This document shows, piece by piece, positions 34,067 to 45,200 of a stretch of 64,000 nt of DNA. Source of the DNA: Otis tarda. Taxonomy: Eukaryota; Chordata; Aves; Otidiformes; Otididae. The stretch's first letter is position 1, and every line of letters begins with the position of its first letter. The notes under the pieces were generated by a model. That model made no database searches and was not told the origin of the DNA. It saw only the letters and a list, made by a program, of their open reading frames with translations. The stretch is taken from assembly GCA_026413225.1 (NCBI GenBank), contig CM048552.1, forward strand, positions 195,251,553-195,315,552, given 5' to 3'. The translations under genes and the position numbers were made by a program.

Positions 34067-35200
34067 TGTCGTAGTTCAGCCCCGATCGGGACCAGACTAC
34101 GCAGTCTCTCTCTCGCTCCCCCCACCCTCCGAGAGAATAGGAGGAGATGATATAGGAAAAAACGGCTCAAGGTTTGAGATAAGGACGGGGAGAAATCCTT
34201 AAAGTTACCATTACGGGCAAAACAGACTCAACTTGGGGAAAACTATTCATTTATTTCTAAAATTAGCAGGAGAATGAGACAGGGAACAAGATAACCTCCC
34301 CCCACCCCCTCCCTCTTCCCGGGCTTAACATTATCTATACTACCTCCCCTCCCGAGCGGCACAGGAGGGAAAAGGGAATGGGGGTCGCGGTCAGTTCATG
34401 ACGCGTTGTTTTATGCCGCTGTGTCATTGTCGGGGGAAGAACTCCTTGCATTCCTCCTCTGCTCCAGCGTTGGGTCCCTCCCACGGGCCACAGTCCTTTG
34501 TGAAACTGCTCCGGTGTGGGTCATCTCTTCCACGGGGTGCAGTCCCTCTAGAACAGCTGCCCCAGCGGGCCCTCCACAGGCCACAGCCTCCTTCAGGCCT
34601 CCACCTGCTCCGGCGTGGGGTCCTCCACGGGCTGCAGGTGGATCTCTGCCCCTCCGTGGACCTCCATGGGCTGCAGGGGGACAACCCGCTCCACCATGGT
34701 CTTCACCACGAGTTGCAGAGGAATCTTGCCCAGGAGCCGCGTTACTCCTCCCCCTCCTTCTTCACTGACCTTGGCGTCTGCAGCCGTTCCTTACAACAGG
34801 CTGGCAGACGCCTCTCAGGATCCTTTTTACATCTTGTTCACTTCTCATCTCCCTCTCCACTTCTTGCAGCCAGGCTGGGCCAAGTTGGGCCCAGTCGGCT
34901 GCCAGCGGAAGGCCAGAGGGTGAGGCCTGCAAGGCCCATGAGGCTCGCGCCTCCCCCTCTCTGCCCCCCACTCAGCTGCTTCACATCTTCTCTTCTTTTT
35001 TTTTTTCTGTTTTCCCCTTCTTAAATACGTTATCACAGAGGCGTTATCACGGGACAGTCTGCTACCAATTGGCTCGGCCTTGGCTAGCAGCAGGTCCGCC
35101 CTAGGCCTGGCCAAGTCCACTGAACAAAGGGGAGCGACTTCTAGCAGTTTCCTACAGAAGCTACCACCTTAGGCCCCCCCTCACTAACAAAACCAGAACA
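34067..35200 (-). mobile_element. Solo LTR, ERVL-like endogenous retrovirus, whole LTR fossil
   Basis: A 1134-bp element with plus-strand ends 'tgtcgtag...ccagaaca', so it has the TG...CA termini of an LTR. It is flanked by a 5-bp duplication ACACA. In minus orientation a TATA-like 'gtatttaagaag' lies in the upstream third and an AATAAA near 34256 lies towards the 3' side, which fits an LTR read on the minus strand. The middle carries the repeated 'gggctgcag'-rich blocks shared with the older LTR at 5.1-5.9 kb. No internal retroviral region is present, so the provirus was reduced to a solo LTR by recombination between its two ends. It is younger than the CR1 it interrupts. Open frames inside it reflect GC-rich composition, not genes. 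Confidence 0.9.
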
Positions 35201-35300
35201 ACACAGTACTCCAGATGTGGCTTCAAGAGTGATGAACAGAAAGCAGCGATCACATCCCTTAACTTGCTTTTTACGTGCATGCTAATGCAGTGCATTGTGT
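35201..35300 (-). mobile_element. Old CR1 LINE, continuation beyond the LTR
   Basis: The sequence 'acacagtactccagatgtgg' followed by 'cttcaagagtgatgaacag' is standard CR1 ORF2 DNA (reverse complement of the LEYCVV region). It joins directly to the 33725-34066 piece once the LTR and one ACACA copy are set aside. Similarity fades near 35300, where the 5' truncation or divergence limit lies. Confidence 0.8.
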
Positions 35301-36389
35301 AATTGCTGTAGCTAACACAGGTTTTCAAAGTCATTTTAATCAGAGAGTTAAAGTGTAAGCTTCCTGCATAGAAAGGGTGGAAGAAGAAAATGATACATGT
35401 AAATATTTGAGCTGATTTTCTGTGTGGGGATAATGCAGTCATGTTAATACATTCATATATTCTAATAATAAATGCCGGCATTTTAATTTATTATCAGATA
35501 CAGCAAAGTGGATGTTAGCGTAGTGAATAGCTACAGAGTACTAAATGTTAGTCGTTCAGATATTGTTTAATTTTTGATCCCTCTTTGAGTTGGTTAAATA
35601 GCATACAGGAAGTTAAACAGATACTGTAATTGTTTTGCAAAAATCCACTGAAATGGGCCTTGTTTCCTTTTTAATCTTTTTTTTCCTACTTTACATGGGC
35701 ACCAATAAAAGCAAGTCATGCTACATAAGTGGATAGTCTAAAATAGTTGAATGAATGCCTTGAATGCTCACAAAACAAAGCCATCATTATTAAAAATGGT
35801 GTAGATAATTTGGCATCTTTATTTGTTAAGAACCTGACCTAACACAAATTGTATCTCAGGTCCAAGCAAACTAGGGTGCAATAGCTGGAACTTCAAGTAT
35901 GTAACATTTGTCTAATTGATGATCAAAATGCCAGAAACAGATCTTGTCAACATTGTTTTACCCATTATGTGCTGACTTCAGCATTCCAATATGGTACCTA
36001 TTTAGGCATTGATGTTTACAGACTTTATTTCATTGATTTTCAAGCCTCCTGTTCTTCAATGAAATGTTCTTAAAATCTGAAATAATCATCCTGGGTAAGT
36101 AATAAATAATCTGATTTCTTGGATCTTCTAAAGCAAACATTACAAAGCGAAAAATCAGTCACTGGCAGCAGATGGGATGATATGTCTAATATATCTCTCC
36201 TTTCTTTTTTTTCTGTAATTAAGTTGTATGTAGATATCTTGAATATACAATTTTCCATATAAAAGGCTGCTATTAAGGCCATGAAGAGATTTTCAGGGAT
36301 TAGCAAGTGCTGTCTGGGACTTTCTGCATTACTTAATACACTGTCCCCCTATTTCAGTGCATTGACTAGTTTCTTTTGTCTCTTCCCAG

Positions 36390-36425
36390 AGTTTCTCCAT
36401 GACAGCCGTCAGTGCTCCTGACTTG
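36390..36425 (+). other. Possible 36-nt micro-exon (weak candidate)
   Basis: A strong pyrimidine tract 'tttcttttgtctcttcccag' ends at an AG acceptor. After 36 nt the donor 'gtaaga' follows. The 36-nt segment is a multiple of three and open, reading SFSMTAVSAPDL. Frame-preserving micro-exons are common in neuronal genes with giant introns, and this window could be such an intron. I do not recognise the peptide and see no linked exon. Confidence 0.2.
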
Positions 36426-37518
36426 GTAAGAACAGTCAGTTTTTTCCCATGTAATACTTATCCTATTGATTTTAACAGAAACACACTTCTACTGCGCTTG
36501 CAGATATGCAGAATGTGTCTCAAGAGCAGTGAATTTGCTCAGTCTGGGCATCTTCATTCTTAAGAGCCTTTTCAAAATGTAAATTAGAGAACAAGTCTAC
36601 AGAATCAGAAATTTTAGAGTACATGCTAATTGCAGAAATCTGAGATGGTTGCTCTGAATGGTAGGTTGTCAATCAGGCTTGCATTAATGTGAGTTCTCAG
36701 GATTTGTATCGCTAGCTTAGAGTAGCTCAAGAGGAAACGCGCATCTTTTCTCTCACAGGGACTGCAGAGCTGACTCCCAACTCTATCCTCTTGTTCCTAA
36801 AGCTCTTTTAATTATTGTGATCTTGTTAGCATAATTCAACAACTTTAAAAATTAATGCAATGCAGATCAGTTTGTCAGGAAGTGAAATTTTGTTTCTTAC
36901 ATTGCAAAATTATAATGTTACACAGTGATCTAAATTACCGTAAATCTATGGGGCAATCCAAGTGTTTTTAGGCTTTTTCAGATGACGGTATTTCTGAATC
37001 AATAAATTCCCATAAAAACCCCTCAAAATTCTGTAGTCAATGTTTGCTTTTCAAGCTCTAGGTTTATAAATACATATGTTTATATGGGGGTGAGTTAAAC
37101 AAAATTATTCGTTTAGGTAGGTTAAATATGTTCAGAGGGTTACATTTGAAATGGTAATTTTTAGAGTTCAATAAAAATTAGTATACCATCAGACGGAAGA
37201 GCAAATGAATTGAGAGATGTGTGCAACAGGCACAGAAGTGGCTGGGCAGAGCTCATTGCCAGCACCGTATTCCTGTCCAACAACACGATTGTTCGAAGAA
37301 CTGTTTGCCTGTCTGCAGGTTGGCCAGGCTTGGCTCTGTCTAAAGCAGTTCTGCACCCTCACAGGCCACTTCACAAGACAAGCTCGCAGCCTCACTTTCA
37401 AGTTTCCAAGGCTGACTTGTGGCATCGACTATATTGCTTTGTTATCGTGACAAGGAGGTTTCGGGAACTGTCGGTTGATGTAAAGACAAACAGGCTATTC
37501 TTACCAGCTGATGGCAGA

Positions 37519-37533
37519 GCTGGGAGTTGTAGT
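37519..37533 (-). promoter_or_regulatory. ZNF143/THAP11 (SBS-type) binding site
   Basis: The plus strand reads GCTGGGAGTTGTAGT, an exact reverse complement of ACTACAACTCCCAGC. This 15-mer is the core of the conserved vertebrate promoter motif bound by ZNF143 and THAP11. It sits in a 0.5-kb segment with higher GC than its flanks and a few CpGs, compatible with a promoter or enhancer. A lone site may also be a decayed one. Confidence 0.5.
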
Positions 37534-39270
37534 GCAGCTGTTTTGGCTTTGCAAGTAAATGGAGGTGTGAAAATTTCTGGGAAAATCACAATAGCGGGCA
37601 ACAGCAGAGAAAATTCCAGGCCTGATTCAGAGCAGACCAGAGTGCCAAACTGCTGTCAGCATCCTTGCCCTGATCTTTTAGGAATAACGTAACTAGGAAC
37701 AAGATAAATAAATCTGATATAAATCATGCAGGGCAAGGCTTAAGCTGAGAAGCAGGTTTCGGGGTTCTGTTCTCTGGCTCTGTAGGATTTTAATAAACCT
37801 TTCTACTAAATTTCCTTCTTAAGTCTGCATCCTGTAAAAGAGACAGAGCACAGTGGTTGGTAGCACAACAGACATCATGTGTTTGGAATGATGACATAAA
37901 CAAGCTCTGGGAAACAATAGCACAAAAACATCTACTGACAGAGGGAAGAAGGGGAGGTCTCTCACATTCTGCAGATGTACAAAATAGTTTCACTGTCTTG
38001 TGCCAGAAGCAAATGTACCAGGAATTTTTTCAAAGAGTTAGGTCCTGCAACAGGAATTCTTTCCTTCACCAGCTCAGTAACTTTCTTTGTGTAAGAGGGG
38101 ACAGTAAAGTCCTCCAAAACTAATTTGGCTAAAGAGTACACCATATGAGTTGTGTCTTTATTGTGCCTAGCCCTGCCTGAGACCTCTGAGTACCAGCATG
38201 TGATTTTCCTTCATCGTAGCAGTGGTACATATGAGATCATGTGCCCTGGAGTGAGAGCTGGGGAAGGTACTAATGTGTGTAGAATTATGCAATACAGGAG
38301 AGAGGCATCTAGAGGAGACATCTGCCAGGCAGAGTAGGTGAGAGCAGACGTAAACAGCAGCAGAAAGTATCACAGAATCTTAAATGTTTTGAGTGTATTT
38401 AAGTTTCTGCCTTGTGAGACTGTCACTGCTAGCTGAGCTGCACAGTGGGGGTGAAAATAGCACATGTACGTACGTATGGTGCAGCTGTATTTGGGACATC
38501 ATCTTTAAGTCAAACTCTGTCTTCTTGCATCTAGGGAGAGTAGTTATGCAACCACTGCAGAGATGGCAAGAGGCACAAGACAGTAAATGCCTTCTGATGA
38601 AGATAAAAGGTGAATTGAGCTGGCAGACAGGGGCTCTTCTGGCTCATAGGAATAGTGGTAGAGCAGATCTTTTCAGCATCAGCATGAGCAATGTGTGCAG
38701 GAAAGGGAGATGGGAAGTTGGAGGAAACAAGACAGCAGAACAGGGAGAAAGATGATACTCAAGGCAAACTAACTGGAGGTATAAATGAAGCCTGCAAAGT
38801 TTACATTAGCAAAAAAATAGTACAGCAAAGGTGAAAGAGGATGGAATAAATCTATTTTAGACTGGGCTGAGAAATGAATAAGAAATTAGAAATAAGATTT
38901 AACACGGCTTGCATGTTGCTCTGTGTATGTCAGTATGTGGGCAGATCTTCCAGCAATAAATGCTATCACATCTACAGGTTTCCTCTCTGTTGCTAATACA
39001 GAGGACACTGTGTGCATACCTTTGACCAAAAGCATTTTTAGCTGGTACATGGATTTATTTTATCTGTGTACTAACCACACACTCAAACTCTAACCACTGT
39101 CAGCAGAGTGAGTTCTCATTCAGATGTTTTCTGGTCTGTTATCCTTATCAGAATTACACTTTAATGGATGAGATAAGCCACACTGAAGGTATCTTGTGTA
39201 AACTCCTGATAGTTCTTTGATGGTCTACAGACATCTTGATCATTAGATCATTACCTATCTGCTTATCAGT

Positions 39271-40826
39271 TCATAGAATCATAGAATCATAGAATCACAT
39301 GGTTGGATGGGACCTATAAGATCATCTAGTCCAACCGTCTTCCCACTACCATTGCTGTCACAGCTACTAAACCATATCTTGTAGCTTCTCATCAAGCCAC
39401 CTCTTGAACACTGCCAGGGACAGCAACTCCACCACCTCCCTGGGCAGGCCATTCCAGTGCCTGACCACTCTTTGAGAGAAAAAGTTTTTCCTCACGTCCA
39501 ATCTAAACCTCCTTTGGTACAACTTGTGGCCATTTCCTTGGGTCCTGCTTGTTGCCTGGAAGAAGAGGCCAAACCCCTGCTCATCACAACCTGCCTTCAG
39601 GAAGCTATAGAGTGCAATGAGGTCTCCCCTGAGCCTCCTCTTCTCCAGACTAAACAATCCCAACTCTCTCAGCCGCTCCTCATAAGACTTGTGCTCCAGA
39701 CCCCTCACCAGCTTTGTTGCCCTTCTCTGGACACGTTCCAGGGCTTCAATGTCTTTCTTGTAGTGAGGGGCCCAAAACTGAACACAATACTCGAGGTGCG
39801 GCCTCACCAGCGCCGAATACAGGGGGATGATTACCTCCCTGCCCCTGCTGGCCACACTATTTCTAATGCAGGCCAGGATGCCGTTGGCCCTCTTGGCCAC
39901 CTGGGCACACTGTCGGCTCATGTTCAGCTGAGCGTCAACCACCACCCCCAGGTCCCTTTCCTCTTCGCAGTCCTCCAGCCACTCAGCTCCGAGCCTATAG
40001 CGCTGCATGGGGTTATTGTGGCCAAAGTGCAGGACCCGACACTTGGCCTTGTTGAACCTCATCCCATTCAGCTCAGCCCAGCGATCCAGCCTATCCAGAT
40101 CCCTCTGAAGGGCCTCCCTACCCTCAGGCACATCAACACCGCCACCCAACTTGGTGTCATCTGCAAACTTACTGAGGGTACACTCAATCCCCTCTTCTAG
40201 GTCATCAATAAAGATATTGAACAAGATGGGCCCAAGTACCGACCCCTGGGGGACACCACTTGTAACAGGCTGCCAGCTGGACTTGACTCCATTAACTACT
40301 ACCCGCTGGGCACGGCTCCCTAGCCAGTTCTTTATCCAAAGAAGGGTATACCTACCCAGTCCACAGGCAGCCAGTTTCCCTAGGAGAATACTGTGAGAGA
40401 CCGTGTCAAAGGCTTTGCTGAAGTCCAGGTAGACCGCATCAACAGCCTTTCCCTCATCCACCAGTCTGGTCACCCAGTCATAAAAGGAAATGAGGTTGGT
40501 CAAGCACGACCTGCCTTTCGTGAACCCGTGCTGGCTGGGCCTGATCCCCTGGATACCACTCATATGCCGAGTGATCTCACCCAAGATGATTTGCTCCATA
40601 ACTTTCCCGGGTACTGAGGTCAGGCTGACAGGCCTGTAGTTCCCCGGATCCTCCTTACGGCCCTTCTTGTAGATGGGAGTCACATCGGCAAGCCTCCAGT
40701 CCTCCAGGACCTCCCCAGATAACCAGGAGTGCTTGTAGATGGCCGAGAGCAGCTCGGCAATCACCCCCACCAACTCCCTTAGCACCCTAGGATGGAGCCC
40801 GTCTGGTCCCATGGACTTGTGGCAAT
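39271..40826 (-). mobile_element. CR1 LINE, 1.56 kb, 5'-truncated, unbroken frame
   Basis: Begins at the low-coordinate side with three 8-bp tail units ATAGAATC at 39273-39296, followed by a short 3' UTR ('tggttggatgggacctataa'). It then reads the whole C-terminal half of ORF2 up to the truncation near 40826 inside the reverse transcriptase (codons for CHKSMGPDG). A clean tail, a clean truncation and no interruption in 1.4 kb of coding sequence point to a recent insertion. It matches the type of the 11.68-14.30 kb copy ([20 protein letters not shown]). Confidence 0.96.
39367..40812 (-). CDS. CR1 ORF2 fragment, reverse transcriptase and C-terminal region, open
   Basis: 481 residues from the first Met after the truncation to the natural CR1 stop (LQDMV). 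The order of motifs is [43 protein letters not shown]; motif [28 protein letters not shown] (motif B); and FADDTKL (motif C, FADD codons at 40156-40167). These are followed by [27 protein letters not shown] and [13 protein letters not shown]. All RT catalytic aspartates are visible. The endonuclease and the N-terminal RT part are missing through 5' truncation, and there is no promoter of its own, so it is almost certainly not an active gene. Listed as CDS only because the frame is intact. Confidence 0.9.
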   Translation of the reverse strand: MGPDGLHPRVLRELVGVIAELLSAIYKHSWLSGEVLEDWRLADVTPIYKKGRKEDPGNYRPVSLTSVPGKVMEQIILGEITRHMSGIQGIRPSQHGFTKGRSCLTNLISFYDWVTRLVDEGKAVDAVYLDFSKAFDTVSHSILLGKLAACGLGRYTLLWIKNWLGSRAQRVVVNGVKSSWQPVTSGVPQGSVLGPILFNIFIDDLEEGIECTLSKFADDTKLGGGVDVPEGREALQRDLDRLDRWAELNGMRFNKAKCRVLHFGHNNPMQRYRLGAEWLEDCEEERDLGVVVDAQLNMSRQCAQVAKRANGILACIRNSVASRGREVIIPLYSALVRPHLEYCVQFWAPHYKKDIEALERVQRRATKLVRGLEHKSYEERLRELGLFSLEKRRLRGDLIALYSFLKAGCDEQGFGLFFQATSRTQGNGHKLYQRRFRLDVRKNFFSQRVVRHWNGLPREVVELLSLAVFKRWLDEKLQDMV

Positions 40827-41085
40827 CTCAAGCCATTCAATTACACAGCTTTGATAATTCTAAATACAAGCTTCTTGTGCTTTGGGCCTAGTTCGCATTA
40901 CTGTTTTGTGAAAACCTGCGTTACCTGTGATCAGCTATGGATGCAGAAGTTCTTTGAGATGGCACACTGAAATGGCCGTTGTGGTGCAAGTGTGACTTGC
41001 AACCAAAGAAACGGAAACTATTTTGTATATTTTTTTAAAAAACCTTTTCTTTGCCCACATCAGCCACATCTTTGCTCAATTTCAG

Positions 41086-41136
41086 CTTCAGTATGAACAC
41101 CTTGCTCTTCGTGATCTAAACAAAGTGGTGGATCAT
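41086..41136 (+). other. Possible 51-nt exon (weak candidate)
   Basis: After 'tttgctcaatttcag' comes an open 51-nt stretch reading LQYEHLALRDLNKVVDH, then 'gtgaga'. The frame also stays open on both sides for about 15 codons each way. The peptide looks like a soluble helical segment, but I cannot tie it to a family. It lies about 260 bp from the truncated end of a CR1, but it is not CR1 sequence. Confidence 0.15.
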
Positions 41137-42254
41137 GTGAGAGGCAGGGGTATAGTCGTATGCCAGGGGCCAGTACAACTGAAAAAGTGGTAGTGTCCTA
41201 GACTATATTTTTCTTTTTTAATTTACAGGCTAAGAAGTGGTGTGTTTGGAGTGGCTTACTTTAGCTTACTTTGTGCATGCAGGAGGAAGACAAAATTTCC
41301 TTTTCAAAAAAAGCATTGACTCTTTGAATCATAGAGAATGCCATTTGCTTAAATCTGTCTTCCACAAGCCAGGAAAAGCATAGATCACAATCCTAAGTCT
41401 AGTAGAAAAGAAGTCCTTTAAGTTATTTAGAACTTGTTGATGAATGCTTTCTGGAAATGTAGATTGTTGATTATCCAACAATCCAGGTTGTTTTGGAGGA
41501 TAGTTTGCTGGTTTTTTTTCCCACATATATATTTTTTTCAATGAAGTTTAATAATTATTTTTCTGGTGCCTTATTTTGCTATGAGATTTGGGTACTTATA
41601 ACAGATTTTAAGCACTCTGCAGAGTTCCTTAGAAGGTAATTCATCAACAGTAGTAAACTTCAGAAAGAGATATTTGTCATGAACCTATACCTTCTTGCTA
41701 GCCTGTCAAGTAGACCAGTCCAAACCACAAAAATTTCAGCCCTTATAATACACTTTAAATGTTATCAGATTTTACCAAACTATATAAAAATGATTTGGTT
41801 TATGTCTTTATTGAAGGAATCTAGAACACTTAATGTTTTTTGATTGAAAAATATATTCCCAGAGACCCTTTTCTACCAATAACAATGGAAAAGGGGATGT
41901 TAGAGCAAGCAGGATAAAAATCTTTTCCAAAGAAGTAATGTAAATAATTTGCTCAAGTAGGAGTTAAAACTTCTGGTAATTATAGTTCAGCTGATATGAA
42001 ATAAATGTGCTTTGACATACTAATTCTTCATAGGGTCACAGTCATCTTTCTAACACACACATTGTCATTTACTTAAACTCAGTTCAGCTGCTAGTGGCAT
42101 TACTAACCTTCTAAGAACGTTATACCAGATGTCTGCTTTCAGACTAGAGATGTTTTGACACACAGGTTCCCTCTCACACATACTGTGGAGGGAAGGAATA
42201 AAGCCTTGCAGGCAAGGAACTGAGCTGAGCTGTGGAAGGTGTCTAGGTTCACCT

Positions 42255-42290
42255 CCTGTAGCTGCTACAGGCTTCCTCTACAGCTACAGG
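42255..42290. repeat. Compound inverted repeat, 10-bp arms
   Basis: CCTGTAGCTG (42255-42264) is the exact inverted copy of CAGCTACAGG (42281-42290). The spacer itself begins CTACAGG, which also pairs with the CCTGTAG of the left arm. Alternative hairpins are therefore possible. Function unknown; chance is possible. Confidence 0.6.
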
Positions 42291-45200
42291 CAAGCTATTC
42301 TGTCAAAAGCACAAGTCTACACCTCACAATCCCTTCTTCCCCAGTGGGTCTCTCTGCCTTCAGTGACATGACAGCATAGCTCATGGATTTTCTTTTAGAT
42401 GTGCATGAGCAGGAGATTCTCTGCACAGTCTGTAGAAACTCATGGCCTCGGTTCATTCCTCACAGCACCTCAGCAGTAAAGCGTTTTACAAAAAAAAAAT
42501 CCTGACCTTTAAAGAGGTTTCAGAAAGGAACGGGAGGAAAGCACAGAGTTGCAGTGGCTCATTTTAGCTCATTGTCCAGATCAGCAATAGGGAGAGGAAC
42601 AAATCTCTAGTCTATGATGCCTACTGTTACTGATCTCACTTTAATACCCTTTCAGTTAATATATGCCTTGTTCCCTCCCATTTGAATTTTCATACACACA
42701 TTTAGTTTTTATCTAGATGACCGGTTTTATATATTCTCCTTAAACAGAATTTCATTTTTTGCAGCTGCTCACTAGTGTGCAATTGGTAGACACACAGATA
42801 AATATAGTGTAGGAGAAAAGAGCTGAGGTGGCTTTATAGTAGGAAATCAAACTTCAGAAATACAGCAGAGTGCTAGTGTCAATGAGTGTATGAAAAAGAA
42901 TAATTTGTCTAGTTCAGCTTACTTGATTTCCAAAAATCTTTCGATATAGTCCTGCTTTACCAGAGGCTCTTTAAGAAATAAAGCAGTTAAATAACTGATT
43001 AAAATGTAGGAATCAAAGAGTTATGAATAAATGGCCAATTTTCATGATAGAGAGCTAACTATAGTCTGGTTTTATTACCTGCCGGCTCAGGCAATGATTA
43101 TGTCAGTCACACCAATCACAAGTCTCTCAAAGACAAATCAAAAGGAGCAGAGCATCCCACTGGGCACCATGAATCCATTGATCTCAGGCTTGGTCACTGC
43201 TCTTGGGATAGTTTGCAGAGAGCAAACTCTCTCTCACCTTACCAAAGCCCTTTAGAGCTGGACCTCTTGGTCACTAGATGGATAGTGGGCTAGAGAAATG
43301 TCTCTATGAGGAAAATGAGTTCAACTCATTTTTCTCTTTGGGCTGTGGAAAAAAAAAACGAGTGAGGGTGTAACAGAAATCTATGGAGTTACGAGTGTCA
43401 TGTGGAGGTGGAATAGACAACCATGATTTAGCGTCCAATGAAATTACCAGGTATCAAGAGAGAAAAATAAGCCAGATTGAGTACTTTATTAATACAGTCT
43501 CATAATTCAGTTAGAGAACTAGTCATCATACAGACGCTGTGACAGCAACAAATGTAAATGGCTTTAGAGAGTAATTAGACAAAGTCAGAGGAAGAAGGTC
43601 CATCAAGTATTACTAAATACAAAAACACTTAAATATCTTTGGCTTTGGAAGTCCCTAAACAAAGATTATTGAAAGCTGGAGTGATCTATGAAGAAACTAT
43701 GGAAAATTTGCCCTGATTTTTACTTTTTTTCCTAAGTTCCCAGCAGTAGCTACTCTAGCAGTCTAGAGACTGGGTAAGCAGAATTTTGGTTTGAACCTCT
43801 ACATCTGGTTCTGCACTCTTATGGTGACTGTGGACTCAGGCCGCTGGTCTACTGGTTGGTTTTGGTTTTCTGTTTGTACTCATTGAAGGCTGCTGGAGGC
43901 AGAGATTTCTAGTGTACAGTCACTGATGGAATGGGCTGGGCCCCTGATTGCTCCCTAGGGCTTCATATGCTACTTTCATACACACTGTAATTAATAGTTA
44001 GGTAAGAGCCAATTGCAAACATGCACAACAAACACAGAATCTATTTTGACACGGTCATCCCACAGCTAGAGCCCTGTTATTATTTGCATGGGAACCTGCC
44101 ATGTTTTTTCCTTTCTCTAACTCTTCCACCTTCGAAGCTCTCACTTATAGCCACACAGTTCTTCATTGCCCAGAAAAGTTAAGTACTGACTAGTAAAAGG
44201 CACCCTGACTGCAAGCCTCTTCCTTCAAAACCTCTCTCAGAGCATGTTTCTTCCAGCATCTCAGAGATACAGGCCTCACACATGCCATTCGGGAAGGGAG
44301 AACATCCTTCCCTGGCACAGAACTGGCTCTCCCAGGTATTCTTTCCCTGTTTATTTCTTGCTAGCTCACCCAATTCAGAAACATCCCTGCTGCTTTCTTG
44401 TATAACATGGAGCACCCTTTGTAATGAATAATAGCTAATGCTGAATTGACATCCTGAAAGAGCTGGAATCACTTGGTAGCACAGCATCAACAGTCCACTC
44501 CAAATCATTTTCCCCCCAGTGTTCTGAGTAGGCTCTAGACCAACTATGAGGATCAAATTAAGAATAATTACTTTTTAATGTGCGAGATTAGGCTTTCTTT
44601 GGTATCTCAGTGATGGTACAAGCCAAGCCATATTCTAAAATTCACACTGATATCAATGAGGGCTGTTGACAGGAAAGATATGTAGATTAGAAAAATTGAA
44701 CTATTGTTTAGATTCTGATTTGGGTTTTTTTTTTCCTTAGTATTGTGGGGTTTTTTTAAGTATATATTTTGGGGCAGAAATGGATTAATTTCACCTTAGT
44801 TTATACTGTATTTGCTTTCAACAAAACCTGGACTGCAAATATTTTAAGTTAAGTTGTATTTAGAAAGACAAATGGTCTTGATTTTAAAGTTCATTTAAAT
44901 CTGTCTTATTCATTAGTTACATAAAATCTTGGGCTTTGCCAAGCATAAAGTTTGGCGAAAGTGTGGCCAAACCACGACTCATCTGTAATTTTAAATAATG
45001 TTTGTCTTTTTTATTTAATTTGAAGCTCTATTTGGTGCTTCACTTAAGCAGAATCTAAGGCAACAGGGGTCCAGCTGTTCGGAGTTATCACAGGTGCGCT
45101 ACTGGAGGGGGGATGTGAAAGGTCTTCTCTGGAGCCCTTTGACAGCAACCATTAATGTCTCACCAGATAAGTCTTTAAAAGATCATCAAATAGGAAATAC

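Larger units (their letters stand above)
35301..39270. other. Unique DNA with candidate regulatory segment, no clear gene
   Basis: No recognisable protein. A higher-GC segment at about 37.2-37.68 kb is open for 160 codons on the plus strand but has no family resemblance. It contains a ZNF143/THAP11-type site. A 36-bp micro-exon-like segment lies at 36390-36425. The remainder is AT-rich. Confidence 0.5.

Noticed and set aside
34398-35024. 208-codon open frame within the 34-kb LTR
   Set aside because: It lies wholly inside a solo LTR and on the strand opposite to LTR transcription. Composition explains its openness, and it is not a viral gene.
37210-37692. 160-codon frame on the plus strand
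   Set aside because: Mixed, non-repetitive composition made it worth a look, but no domain, signal or splice context is visible. The segment is better explained as a regulatory region.
38340-38400. 'tatcacagaatctt' resembling a CR1 tail
   Set aside because: Single match to the tail motif with no CR1 3' UTR next to it.
39457-40200. 247-codon frame on the plus strand
   Set aside because: Shadow of the minus-strand CR1 reverse-transcriptase frame.
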